A stretch of 47,060 nucleotides of DNA from an uncultured Prevotellaceae bacterium (GTDB lineage Bacteria > Bacteroidota > Bacteroidia > Bacteroidales > Bacteroidaceae). The notes beneath the pieces were generated by a model, which was not told the DNA's origin, searched no databases, and was given only the letters and a program-made list of their open reading frames with translations. The stretch covers positions 1-47,060 of the forward strand of contig ONJJ01000025.1 of the NCBI GenBank assembly GCA_900318115.1, in the 5' to 3' direction. The position numbers and the translations under genes are program-made. Every line of letters starts with the position of its first letter. Within the stretch, counting starts at the first letter, position 1. Positions 15,783 to 25,517 of this stretch are shown here, piece after piece.

Positions 15783-17120
15783 ATGACATTCAAGAGAACA
15801 ATACCTACCCTGCTGCTGGCCGCATTCTTCGCGGCGGCACCATCTGCCCTCCACGCCCAGGTGGAGGTTGACGAAGAGGACATCGACCTGGCCGAGGTTG
15901 ATGATGATGATGACGAAGACTCCTCCACTGCGACCTCCGACGAAGATATCGCGCTGCCGGATGCGATGAATGCTGAACTGGACAGCCTCCTGCAGGAATG
16001 GAACAACAAGAGCTACCTCATTCCTGAAGGAGACTGCACAGACAATGGCGTGAATCCGGAGTTCGACCGCGAGACCTACATCCATCGCCTGCAGCGACTT
16101 CCTAACGTCATAGAAATGCCCTACAACGACGTCGTACGTAAGTTCATCGACCAGTACACAGGGCGCCTGCGTCGCACCGTGAGTATCATCCTCGGTGCCA
16201 GCAATTTCTACACTCCCATCTTCGAGGAGGCCCTGGAAGCCTACCAGCTGCCGTTGGAACTGAAGTATCTGCCCGTCATCGAGTCCGCGCTGAACCCTTC
16301 TGCCGTCAGCCGTGCCGGTGCCGTGGGGCTCTGGCAGTTCATGATCACCACGGGTAAGCAGTATGGTCTGGAGGTCACCAGCCTCATCGACGAGCGTCGA
16401 GACCCCATCAAGTCCAGCTATGCTGCTGCTCACTACCTGAAGGACCTGTACGACATCTTCGGCGACTGGACGCTGGTCATCGCCTCCTACAACTGTGGCC
16501 CCAACAACGTGCGCAAGGCCATCAGCCGTGCCGGCGGTGTCAAGGACTACTGGCAGATCTATCCCTACCTGCCAGCTGAGACGCGCGGCTACGTACCTGC
16601 TTTCATCGCTGCCAACTATGTGATGAACTACTACTGCGAACACAATATCTGCCCCGCCGGCACCACGTTGCCCGCATCGACAGACACTGTCAGCGTCACA
16701 CGCAACCTGCATGTGGACCAACTCGTGGGCAAATGCAACGCCAATGCCGATGAGGTGCGGGCGCTGAATCCCCAGTACCGCACATCGCTGATTCCGGGCG
16801 ACAGCCACGTATGCACCCTGCGTCTGCCCACCGCCACGATGGCCTCCTTCGTGGCCGCCGGTGACAGCGTTTACACCTGGCGTGCCACCGAGTTGCTGAC
16901 CAGCCGTAGGGAGGTGGAGGTCAGCCAGACACGTGCCACCAGCGGTCGCGGCTCTCGCAACGGACGCAATGGGCGTGGCGGATCGCGTGTGACCGTGCGA
17001 CGTGGCGACACCCTCGGTGCCATTGCCAAGCGCAATCACACCACGGTGGCTAAAATCCGCCGCCTCAATGGTCTCCGGGGCAACAACATCCGCGCCGGTC
17101 AGAAGTTGCGCGTGCAGTAG
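15783..17120 (+). CDS. mltD: Membrane-bound lytic murein transglycosylase D-like protein with LysM domain
   Basis: It cleaves peptidoglycan glycan strands to 1,6-anhydro-muropeptides in the periplasm. The 445-residue protein has a signal peptide (about 1-27, ending ALHAQ), an acidic linker (VDEEDIDLAEVDDDDDED), the SLT domain with catalytic Glu in VIESALNPSAVSRAGAVGLW near residue 165-185 and the YNCGPNNV motif further on, and one LysM repeat at the C-terminus (VRRGDTLGAIAKRNHTTV...). A second, weak LysM-like segment lies around 300-340. It follows the DUF5683 gene by 12 bases. Confidence 0.92.
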   Translation: MTFKRTIPTLLLAAFFAAAPSALHAQVEVDEEDIDLAEVDDDDDEDSSTATSDEDIALPDAMNAELDSLLQEWNNKSYLIPEGDCTDNGVNPEFDRETYIHRLQRLPNVIEMPYNDVVRKFIDQYTGRLRRTVSIILGASNFYTPIFEEALEAYQLPLELKYLPVIESALNPSAVSRAGAVGLWQFMITTGKQYGLEVTSLIDERRDPIKSSYAAAHYLKDLYDIFGDWTLVIASYNCGPNNVRKAISRAGGVKDYWQIYPYLPAETRGYVPAFIAANYVMNYYCEHNICPAGTTLPASTDTVSVTRNLHVDQLVGKCNANADEVRALNPQYRTSLIPGDSHVCTLRLPTATMASFVAAGDSVYTWRATELLTSRREVEVSQTRATSGRGSRNGRNGRGGSRVTVRRGDTLGAIAKRNHTTVAKIRRLNGLRGNNIRAGQKLRVQ

Positions 17121-17211
17121 CTAACCGCTCCGTGTACTGATAGAATCGTCGCCGAAACGGCATCCATAATAAGAAAGATGTTTTTCGGATATTTTTAAAA
17201 GACGTACCGCT

Positions 17212-19506
17212 ATGGAAGAAGATAATAACACCATCCTGACGCAAGCCCAGAAGGACGAGGAAATGGTGCAGACCGCTTATCAGCGCCTCGTTGAGACCTA
17301 TCTCGCCTCGCCCCATCGTAAGAAAGTAGATCTCATCTCCAAGGCTTTCAACTTTGCCCGCAAGGCCCACGAGGGCGTGCGGCGCTTGTCTGGAGAACCT
17401 TATATCATGCACCCTCTGGCCGTGGCACAGATTGTCTGTGGTGAAATCGGTCTGGGGTCCACCAGTATCTGTGCCGCGCTGCTCCACGATGTCGTGGAGG
17501 ACACGGAGTACACGGTGGAGGATCTGAACAACGTCTTCGGCCCCAAGATAGCTCAGATTGTAGATGGCTTGACCAAGATTTCCGGTGGTATCTTCGGCGA
17601 CAAGGCTTCGGCACAGGCCGAGTCCTTCAAGAAGTTGCTGCTGACGATGAGTGACGACATCCGCGTCATCCTCATCAAAATCAGCGACCGCCTTCACAAC
17701 ATGCGCACGCTGGGGTCCCAACCACCCCACAAACAGTACAAGATTGCTGGCGAGACGCTGTATATCTATGCCCCGCTGGCCCATCGCTTAGGCCTCAACC
17801 GCATCAAGGAAGAGTTGGAGGACCTGAGTTTCGAATACGAACACCCCGAGGCCCATGCCGAGATCAGCCAGCGTCTGGACGAGATCCGTCCGCATCTGGA
17901 CGAGGCCTTCAAGACCTTCATCCAGCCCATCCGCGAGAAGCTGGACAAACTCGGATACACCTATGATATCAAAGCGCGCGTGAAGCGACCCTACAGCGTC
18001 TGGAACAAGATGCAGACGAAGCACGTGGCCTTCGAGGAAATCTACGACCTGCTGGCCGTGCGCATCATCTTCGATTCCCACGACCCCGACGACAAGGATG
18101 TGGAGAATGCCGACTGCATGCAGATCTACTCCGCCTGCACCTCCATCTACAAGGCACATCCCGACCGCTTCCGCGACTGGCTCTCGAATCCTAAGTCCAA
18201 CGGCTACCGAGCCCTCCACACCACGCTGATGAGCCCCGTGGGCCGATGGGTGGAAGTGCAGATCCGCTCGCGCCGGATGGACGACATCGCCGAACGCGGT
18301 TTTGCAGCCCACTGGCGCTACAAGGACGGCGAGGACGATATCGACGCCACAGACACCAAGGAGACGGAACTCAATAAATGGCTGCTCACCATCAAGGAAA
18401 TTCTGGACGACCCGCAGCCCTCGGCCATGGATTTCCTATCTACCATCAAGCTGAATCTCTACAGCTCCGAGATCCTGGTCATCACCCCCAAGGGCGACTT
18501 CCGCACGATGCCCGCCGGCTGCACGGCGCTGGACTTCGCTTTTTCTATCCACTCCGTGGTGGGCACCCACTGCATCGGCGCCAAAGTGAATCACCAACTC
18601 GTACCCATCAACCATGAACTCCGAAGCGGCGATCAGGTGGAGATTCTGACCTCCAAGGATTTACGTGTGGAGCCCTCGTGGATCAACATTGCCACCACCG
18701 CCAAGGCGCGCGGAAAGATTGCTGCCATCCTGCGTCGTCAGCGCCGCGAGCAGCAGAAACAGGGTGAGGAGATCCTGGCACAGTGGTGTACCGACCACGA
18801 CTTCGAGCAGAACAGCTACGTCCTCGACCGCCTGTGTATGCTTCACATGGTGGAACTCCGCGAGGATCTCTATGCCGGTATCGGTGCTGGCAACATCGTC
18901 CTCACGGACGACGACGCGGAATCCCTTCGTCGCAAACCCGATAAGGGCAAGCGAAAGGGCAGGGGATGGAAGCGTTTCGTACCGTTCTACAAGAGTAAAT
19001 CCAAGGAGGAAGTCGTGGAGCCGTCCCCGGTACCTACAGAGACGCTGGTCGTGGACCGAAAGAAACCGCTTTACCTCAACGAGGAGAACATCGGGCGTGT
19101 GGTCATGTGTCCCCATTGCCATCCCATCCCAGGCGACGAGGTGCTCGGATATATCGACGAACAGAACCGCGTCATCATCCACAAGCGCCATTGCGACATT
19201 GCCGACAAACTGAAGAATATCGACGGCAATCGCATCCTGGCTGTCTTCTGGGACACCCATAAACAACTGAACTTCTCGGCCACACTGCATCTCGAGGGCA
19301 TCGACCGAGTGGGAATCATCAAGAGTTTGATGGACATCATCACCGGACAACTGAATGTCAACGTGCATCAGTTATCCATTGCCGCCAACGACGGCATCTT
19401 CCAAGGGGACATCGAACTCAGCATCCACGATACCGAGGACCTGAATTCCATCATCAAGGGACTGAAAAAAATCGATGGAATAGAGGAGGTTACAAGAATC
19501 AGTTAA
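17212..19506 (+). CDS. spoT: Bifunctional (p)ppGpp synthetase/hydrolase (RelA/SpoT homologue)
   Basis: This is the long RSH protein that makes and breaks (p)ppGpp in the stringent response. The 764 residues show, in order, the HD hydrolase domain with intact motif LLHDVVEDT (about 85-93) and ISDRLHNMRTL, the synthetase domain with VKRPYSVWNKM and NGYRALHTTL, a TGS domain (LVITPKGDFRTMPAGCTALDF), a helical region and a C-terminal ACT domain. The conserved hydrolase motif supports a bifunctional enzyme. It ends the par gene group and converges with the MerR gene, five bases apart. Confidence 0.95.
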   Translation: MEEDNNTILTQAQKDEEMVQTAYQRLVETYLASPHRKKVDLISKAFNFARKAHEGVRRLSGEPYIMHPLAVAQIVCGEIGLGSTSICAALLHDVVEDTEYTVEDLNNVFGPKIAQIVDGLTKISGGIFGDKASAQAESFKKLLLTMSDDIRVILIKISDRLHNMRTLGSQPPHKQYKIAGETLYIYAPLAHRLGLNRIKEELEDLSFEYEHPEAHAEISQRLDEIRPHLDEAFKTFIQPIREKLDKLGYTYDIKARVKRPYSVWNKMQTKHVAFEEIYDLLAVRIIFDSHDPDDKDVENADCMQIYSACTSIYKAHPDRFRDWLSNPKSNGYRALHTTLMSPVGRWVEVQIRSRRMDDIAERGFAAHWRYKDGEDDIDATDTKETELNKWLLTIKEILDDPQPSAMDFLSTIKLNLYSSEILVITPKGDFRTMPAGCTALDFAFSIHSVVGTHCIGAKVNHQLVPINHELRSGDQVEILTSKDLRVEPSWINIATTAKARGKIAAILRRQRREQQKQGEEILAQWCTDHDFEQNSYVLDRLCMLHMVELREDLYAGIGAGNIVLTDDDAESLRRKPDKGKRKGRGWKRFVPFYKSKSKEEVVEPSPVPTETLVVDRKKPLYLNEENIGRVVMCPHCHPIPGDEVLGYIDEQNRVIIHKRHCDIADKLKNIDGNRILAVFWDTHKQLNFSATLHLEGIDRVGIIKSLMDIITGQLNVNVHQLSIAANDGIFQGDIELSIHDTEDLNSIIKGLKKIDGIEEVTRIS

Positions 19507-19511
19507 TTTCC

Positions 19512-19859
19512 TTACACGATTCCGTCCAGTTCTTGCTTGATAGCTACCAATTGCTCCCTGACGTTCATCATCCGTTGCAGCAGGTCGCTGCTGTTCTTGG
19601 CTCCTTCTCTGTTGCGCTGAATCAGTTCCCGAGCTGCTGCCAGTTTCATGTTGCGCCCTTTCACGAGGTCGTACACGAGCCGGATTTCCTCCAGATCCTC
19701 CTTCGTGTACATTCGCACTCCGTTGCTGCTTTTCTTGGGATGAATGGATGGAAACTCCTTCTCCCAGTAGCGTAAGAGCGATGCCGGCAGTGAGAACATC
19801 TCGCTCACTTCCGCTATCGAGTAGAATTGTTTCAACTCTTTGTTGGTGTTCAGTGCCAT
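19512..19859 (-). CDS. MerR-type transcriptional regulator
   Basis: The product is 115 residues from the ATG complementary to 19857-19859; the longer frame to 19913 would run through the promoter. Residues about 10-75 form a MerR winged helix (QFYSIAEVSEMFSLPASLLRYWEKEFP, then YTKEDLEEIRLVYDLV), and the C-terminus is a short coiled coil. No effector-binding domain is present. Small single-domain MerR proteins of this kind are common in Bacteroidetes; the target is unknown. Confidence 0.9.
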   Translation of the reverse strand: MALNTNKELKQFYSIAEVSEMFSLPASLLRYWEKEFPSIHPKKSSNGVRMYTKEDLEEIRLVYDLVKGRNMKLAAARELIQRNREGAKNSSDLLQRMMNVREQLVAIKQELDGIV

Positions 19860-19883
19860 ATCTTTCTTTTTGGTTTCTGAGTG

Positions 19884-19891
19884 CAAAGATA
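19884..19891 (-). promoter_or_regulatory. -7 element of the MerR gene
   Basis: On the minus strand TATCTTTG followed by GCACTC, 25 bases before the ATG. No good TTTG is seen at the -33 position. Confidence 0.65.
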
Positions 19892-20017
19892 GCGATTTTT
19901 GTGCACTCCACACCCTAATTCCCAGTTTTTCTTTTCACGAGCCTCCTTTTTGAGGATTTTTCTTCCTTACAGCAAAGAAAAAGAAGAAAGATGTACGCGC
20001 GCGTGAAGTTTTTTTTG

Positions 20018-20025
20018 TACCTTTG
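20018..20025 (+). promoter_or_regulatory. -7 element of alaS
   Basis: TACCTTTG followed by GCACCCG. The -33 region has no TTTG and instead overlaps the alternating TACGCGCGCG at 19994-20003. Confidence 0.7.
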
Positions 20026-20055
20026 CACCCGAATTTGAAAACAGCGAATCTCAGA

Positions 20056-20087
20056 TTTGTAAATTTGTAAATCCGTAAATCCATAAG
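20056..20087 (+). repeat. Octamer array directly before the alaS start codon
   Basis: Four 8-base units TTTGTAAA, TTTGTAAA, TCCGTAAA and TCCATAAG run end to end and stop at the base before the alaS ATG. The same octamer family occurs before the DUF4254 gene at 30349-30372. Confidence 0.85.
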
Positions 20088-22760
<2,673 letters not shown>

Positions 22761-22793
22761 TCCGCCCGTACAGGCATCTCTGCGCTCTCTCGA

Positions 22794-23708
22794 ATGACCC
22801 GCAAGCGAAGGACCATCAAACTGTTCCACGCTCTGGAAGTGTGCATCAACGTGCTGCTGGTGTTGAATCTGGCAGCAGCGTTGTTGCTGTCCATACCCTC
22901 TGTCCGCAACCAGTGGGGCGGGGCTCTGGATCTCTTCTGCGAGGTCAGCATCGTCATCTTCGTCATCGAAATCCTGACGCGTATCTTCCTGCATCCCACT
23001 CGCCGCGGCATCCATCGCTTCTTCCGCACCCGCAAGGGGTGGAACCACTGGAACCTCTTCGACCTGACGGTCACGGGCATCTCCGCCCTTAGCCTCTTCA
23101 GCGGCATCGAGGGTTTGGTGGGTGCTCGTGTATTGCGTTTGCTGCGCCTGCTTTCTACCGGCAAGGTCATCTCGCGCTACCGCCAACTGCACGACCTGAC
23201 GGAGGCCGTCTTCGCGGCCATCCCCGCCATCCTCGGCGCCGGGCTCTATATCCTCTTCATTACCACGTTGTACGCCATCGTCGGCGTCGGCCTCTACCGC
23301 GACACGTCGCCGGAGTTCTTCGGCACGTTGGGCGAAGCCTACATCAGCCTCTTCCAGCTGATGATCTTCGACGACTGGGGCGTCATCGTGCGTCCGCTGC
23401 TCAGCACCCATCCCTTTGCTTGGTTCTACGCCGTCAGCTTCACCCTCATCGCTGCTTTCGTGCTGCTGAACCTCGTCGTGGGCTACCTCGTCGACAGCAT
23501 CCAGCGCATTCGCTTCGATCGTGAATTCACGTCCCACCAGGGCTTGCACCACGAGAGCGACCGCCTGCAGGAACAGCTGGAACGCTTCGAGAAAGCGTTT
23601 GCCGTCTGGCAGCGTCAGCAGCAGCGCTCATCCGCCCACAAGTCCCCCTCCGCACCAGCGGCTCCCTCCACTCCAAACACCCATCCCGATGGATCTGACT
23701 CGAATTAA
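22794..23708 (+). CDS. Voltage-gated-like ion channel (Ion_trans family)
   Basis: The 304-residue protein has the six-helix layout of single-domain bacterial cation channels. Helices S1-S3 lie within about 12-100, an S4-like helix carries regularly spaced Arg (ARVLRLLRLL, about 110-120), S5 spans about 140-165, a pore loop FQLMIFDDWGVIV lies near 195-208, and S6 about 215-235. In NaChBac-type sodium channels the filter reads TLESWAS; here the corresponding site reads FDDWGV, so acidic residues line the pore but ion choice cannot be predicted. A C-terminal helix rich in Glu, Arg and Gln could form the usual coiled-coil bundle. It overlaps the next gene by 20 bases. Confidence 0.85.
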   Translation: MTRKRRTIKLFHALEVCINVLLVLNLAAALLLSIPSVRNQWGGALDLFCEVSIVIFVIEILTRIFLHPTRRGIHRFFRTRKGWNHWNLFDLTVTGISALSLFSGIEGLVGARVLRLLRLLSTGKVISRYRQLHDLTEAVFAAIPAILGAGLYILFITTLYAIVGVGLYRDTSPEFFGTLGEAYISLFQLMIFDDWGVIVRPLLSTHPFAWFYAVSFTLIAAFVLLNLVVGYLVDSIQRIRFDREFTSHQGLHHESDRLQEQLERFEKAFAVWQRQQQRSSAHKSPSAPAAPSTPNTHPDGSDSN

Positions 23709-24096
23709 GGATTTCTTCTTTCACGATGAGTTTGCGCGCTCTTGTGGCATCGAGATTGTCGATGCCAGCGAGGGCTATGCTCGCACCCAGGTCCTCATCG
23801 AGCCCCGCCACCTCAACGCTGGCGGCGGTGTGCAGGGCGGTGTGCTTTTCACCCTGGCCGACCTCGCTTTTGCCGTGGCCACCAATAGCCATGGCACACT
23901 GACGGTCACCACTTCGGCCAACATCACCTTCGTCCACTCCGTCTCTTCCGGACTCATCACGGCCGAGGCACGTGAGGTCGTGGACCATCGGCGTCTGCCC
24001 TTCTGCGAAGTGCGCATCACGGCTGCTGACGGCCTCTTGCTGGCTATCTTCACTGCCAGCGGCTATCGCAAGCAAGGTGTAGAGTTGCCATTGTAG
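23689..24096 (+). CDS. PaaI-type hotdog-fold thioesterase
   Basis: The 135-residue product starts at ATG 23689, inside the end of the ion-channel gene. The hotdog-fold pattern is visible: HLNAGGGVQGGVLFTLADLAFAVA around residues 42-65, with the HxN and GG-V-x(2)-L-A-D features of PaaI acyl-CoA thioesterases. Members hydrolyse aryl- or acyl-CoA esters in the cytoplasm; the substrate is unknown. The overlap suggests translational coupling with the channel gene. Confidence 0.88.
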   Translation: MDLTRIKDFFFHDEFARSCGIEIVDASEGYARTQVLIEPRHLNAGGGVQGGVLFTLADLAFAVATNSHGTLTVTTSANITFVHSVSSGLITAEAREVVDHRRLPFCEVRITAADGLLLAIFTASGYRKQGVELPL

Positions 24097-24125
24097 AACT
24101 CCAATCATTCAAGTAGAATAGACAA

Positions 24126-25379
24126 ATGAAAGACCTACACGGAAAGAAAGTGGCAGCACTGCTCAGTGGCGGTGTCGATAGTTCGGTGGCTGTGGCCTTG
24201 CTTGTCGAGCAGGGTGTGCGACCCGATTTGTGGTACATCCAGATTGGCCCCGAACGGGATCAGACCGACTTCACTTGCACCATCGAGGAGGACCTCGAGA
24301 TGGCGCGTGCCGTGGCGGCCAAGTATCGTCTGCCGCTTGAGGTTATCGACTTGCACCACGACTACTGGGAAAAGGTCGTGGACTACACCATGACGCAGGT
24401 GCGCCAGGGGCTGACACCCAACCCAGACGTGATGTGCAACCGACTCATCAAGTTTGGTGTCTTTGACGAACGTGTGGGGCACGACTACGACATCATCGCC
24501 ACTGGTCACTACGCCCAGACGGAGGAGGAAGAAATAGCAGGTCGTATATCAGAGGGACTCATTTCGGATAATCCTGATTCAGGGAATCCAAAATGTGGAG
24601 CGGAACCAGCATCGAATCGGAAAGTCACCTGGCTTTGCACCAGTCCTGACCCCGTCAAGGACCAAACCGACTTCCTTGCGCAGCTGCAGCCTTGGCAACT
24701 GCAGAAAGCCTGCTTCCCCATCGGCCATCTGTCTAAGGCCGAGGTGCGTGCTATCGCAGAACGTGAGCACCTCTCTGCCGCCCGCCGCAAGGACAGTCAG
24801 GGCATCTGTTTCCTCGGAAAGATAGACTACAACGACTACATCCGCCAGTACCTGGGCGAGCAGCCCGGACAGGTCATCGACCGCGAGACCGGGCGTGTGC
24901 TCGGCCTCCATCGCGGCCTCTGGTTCCACACCATAGGTCAGCGCAAGGGTCTCGGATTCAGCGGTGGACCTTGGTATGTCATCGAGAAGGATTTGCGGCG
25001 CAACATCCTCTGGGTGGCTCACGGCTACGACCCCATTGCCGCTTACTCCGACCATTTCTTCGTCACTGCGCCGCATTGGCTGACGATGGATCCGTTTGTT
25101 TATTATGGGGTTAATGGGGTTGATGGGCTGAATGGGTCTAATGGGCAGAATGGGACTAATGGGACAGCTGGGGTGAGTGATGGGCAGCCTTCTTTGGCAG
25201 TCACGGTCAAGATCCGCCATACGCCCGACTTCTGTCCCGCCACGATCACCCGGCAGCCCGATGGCCGTCTTGAAGTCCACACGGAGCGTCCCCTGCAGGG
25301 CGTGGCTCCTGGTCAGTTCTGTGTCATCTATGATCAGCAGCGCCATCGCTGCTTCGGCTCAGGTGAGATGCGCGTCTGA
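24126..25379 (+). CDS. mnmA: tRNA-specific 2-thiouridylase MnmA
   Basis: MnmA adds sulfur to U34 of tRNA-Lys, -Glu and -Gln. The 417-residue product has the PP-loop LLSGGVDSSVAV (about 13-24), the first catalytic Cys in NPDVMCNRLIKFG, the second in DSQGICFLG, and the C-terminal barrel ending in CFGSGEM. It is longer than usual because of two in-frame insertions, at residues about 137-166 (after ATGHYAQTEEEE) and 328-354 (a run of XNG tripeptides). Both lie between conserved blocks, so the enzyme may still work. One of its substrates, tRNA-Gln, has a CTG-anticodon relative encoded at 5.7 kb, though MnmA acts on the TTG type. Confidence 0.95.
   Translation: MKDLHGKKVAALLSGGVDSSVAVALLVEQGVRPDLWYIQIGPERDQTDFTCTIEEDLEMARAVAAKYRLPLEVIDLHHDYWEKVVDYTMTQVRQGLTPNPDVMCNRLIKFGVFDERVGHDYDIIATGHYAQTEEEEIAGRISEGLISDNPDSGNPKCGAEPASNRKVTWLCTSPDPVKDQTDFLAQLQPWQLQKACFPIGHLSKAEVRAIAEREHLSAARRKDSQGICFLGKIDYNDYIRQYLGEQPGQVIDRETGRVLGLHRGLWFHTIGQRKGLGFSGGPWYVIEKDLRRNILWVAHGYDPIAAYSDHFFVTAPHWLTMDPFVYYGVNGVDGLNGSNGQNGTNGTAGVSDGQPSLAVTVKIRHTPDFCPATITRQPDGRLEVHTERPLQGVAPGQFCVIYDQQRHRCFGSGEMRV
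24534..24623 (+). other. In-frame 30-residue insertion in mnmA
   Basis: This segment (residues 137-166) separates ATGHYAQTEEEE from VTWLCTSPDPVKDQTDFL, which are joined almost directly in the MnmA proteins I know from the phylum. It contains an imperfect direct repeat, TTCGGATAATCC and TTCAGGGAATCC, and is more AT-rich than the flanks. The assignment as an insertion rests on recalled family structure. Confidence 0.6.
25107..25169 (+). repeat. In-frame 9-bp tandem repeat in mnmA
   Basis: Units of the form NNN-AAT-GGG follow one another about six times with one GAT and one GCT variant. They encode GVNGVDGLNGSNGQNGTNG and a short extension. The repeat sits in a loop of the C-terminal region before the conserved VTVKIRHTPDFCPATI. 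Confidence 0.85.
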
Positions 25380-25401
25380 GGGAAGGTGTAGCTTTCCCGA
25401 T

Positions 25402-25461
25402 GACTAACCATAGCAGCTCGCCTGACTAACCATAGTTGTAGGCGAGCTGCTATGGTTAGTC
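25402..25461. repeat. Perfect 22-bp inverted repeat (foldback)
   Basis: Bases 25402-25423 and 25440-25461 are exact reverse complements around a 16-base loop. GACTAACCATAG occurs in the left arm, again in the loop (25424-25435) and inverted in the right arm. There is no T-run, but its position between convergent mnmA and the lyase gene allows a bidirectional terminator role. Confidence 0.9.
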
Positions 25462-25517
25462 AGGCGAGTAACTGTCAATGACCGATTTGCGGATTATGAG
25501 GTCTTAGCGTGTGAGGC

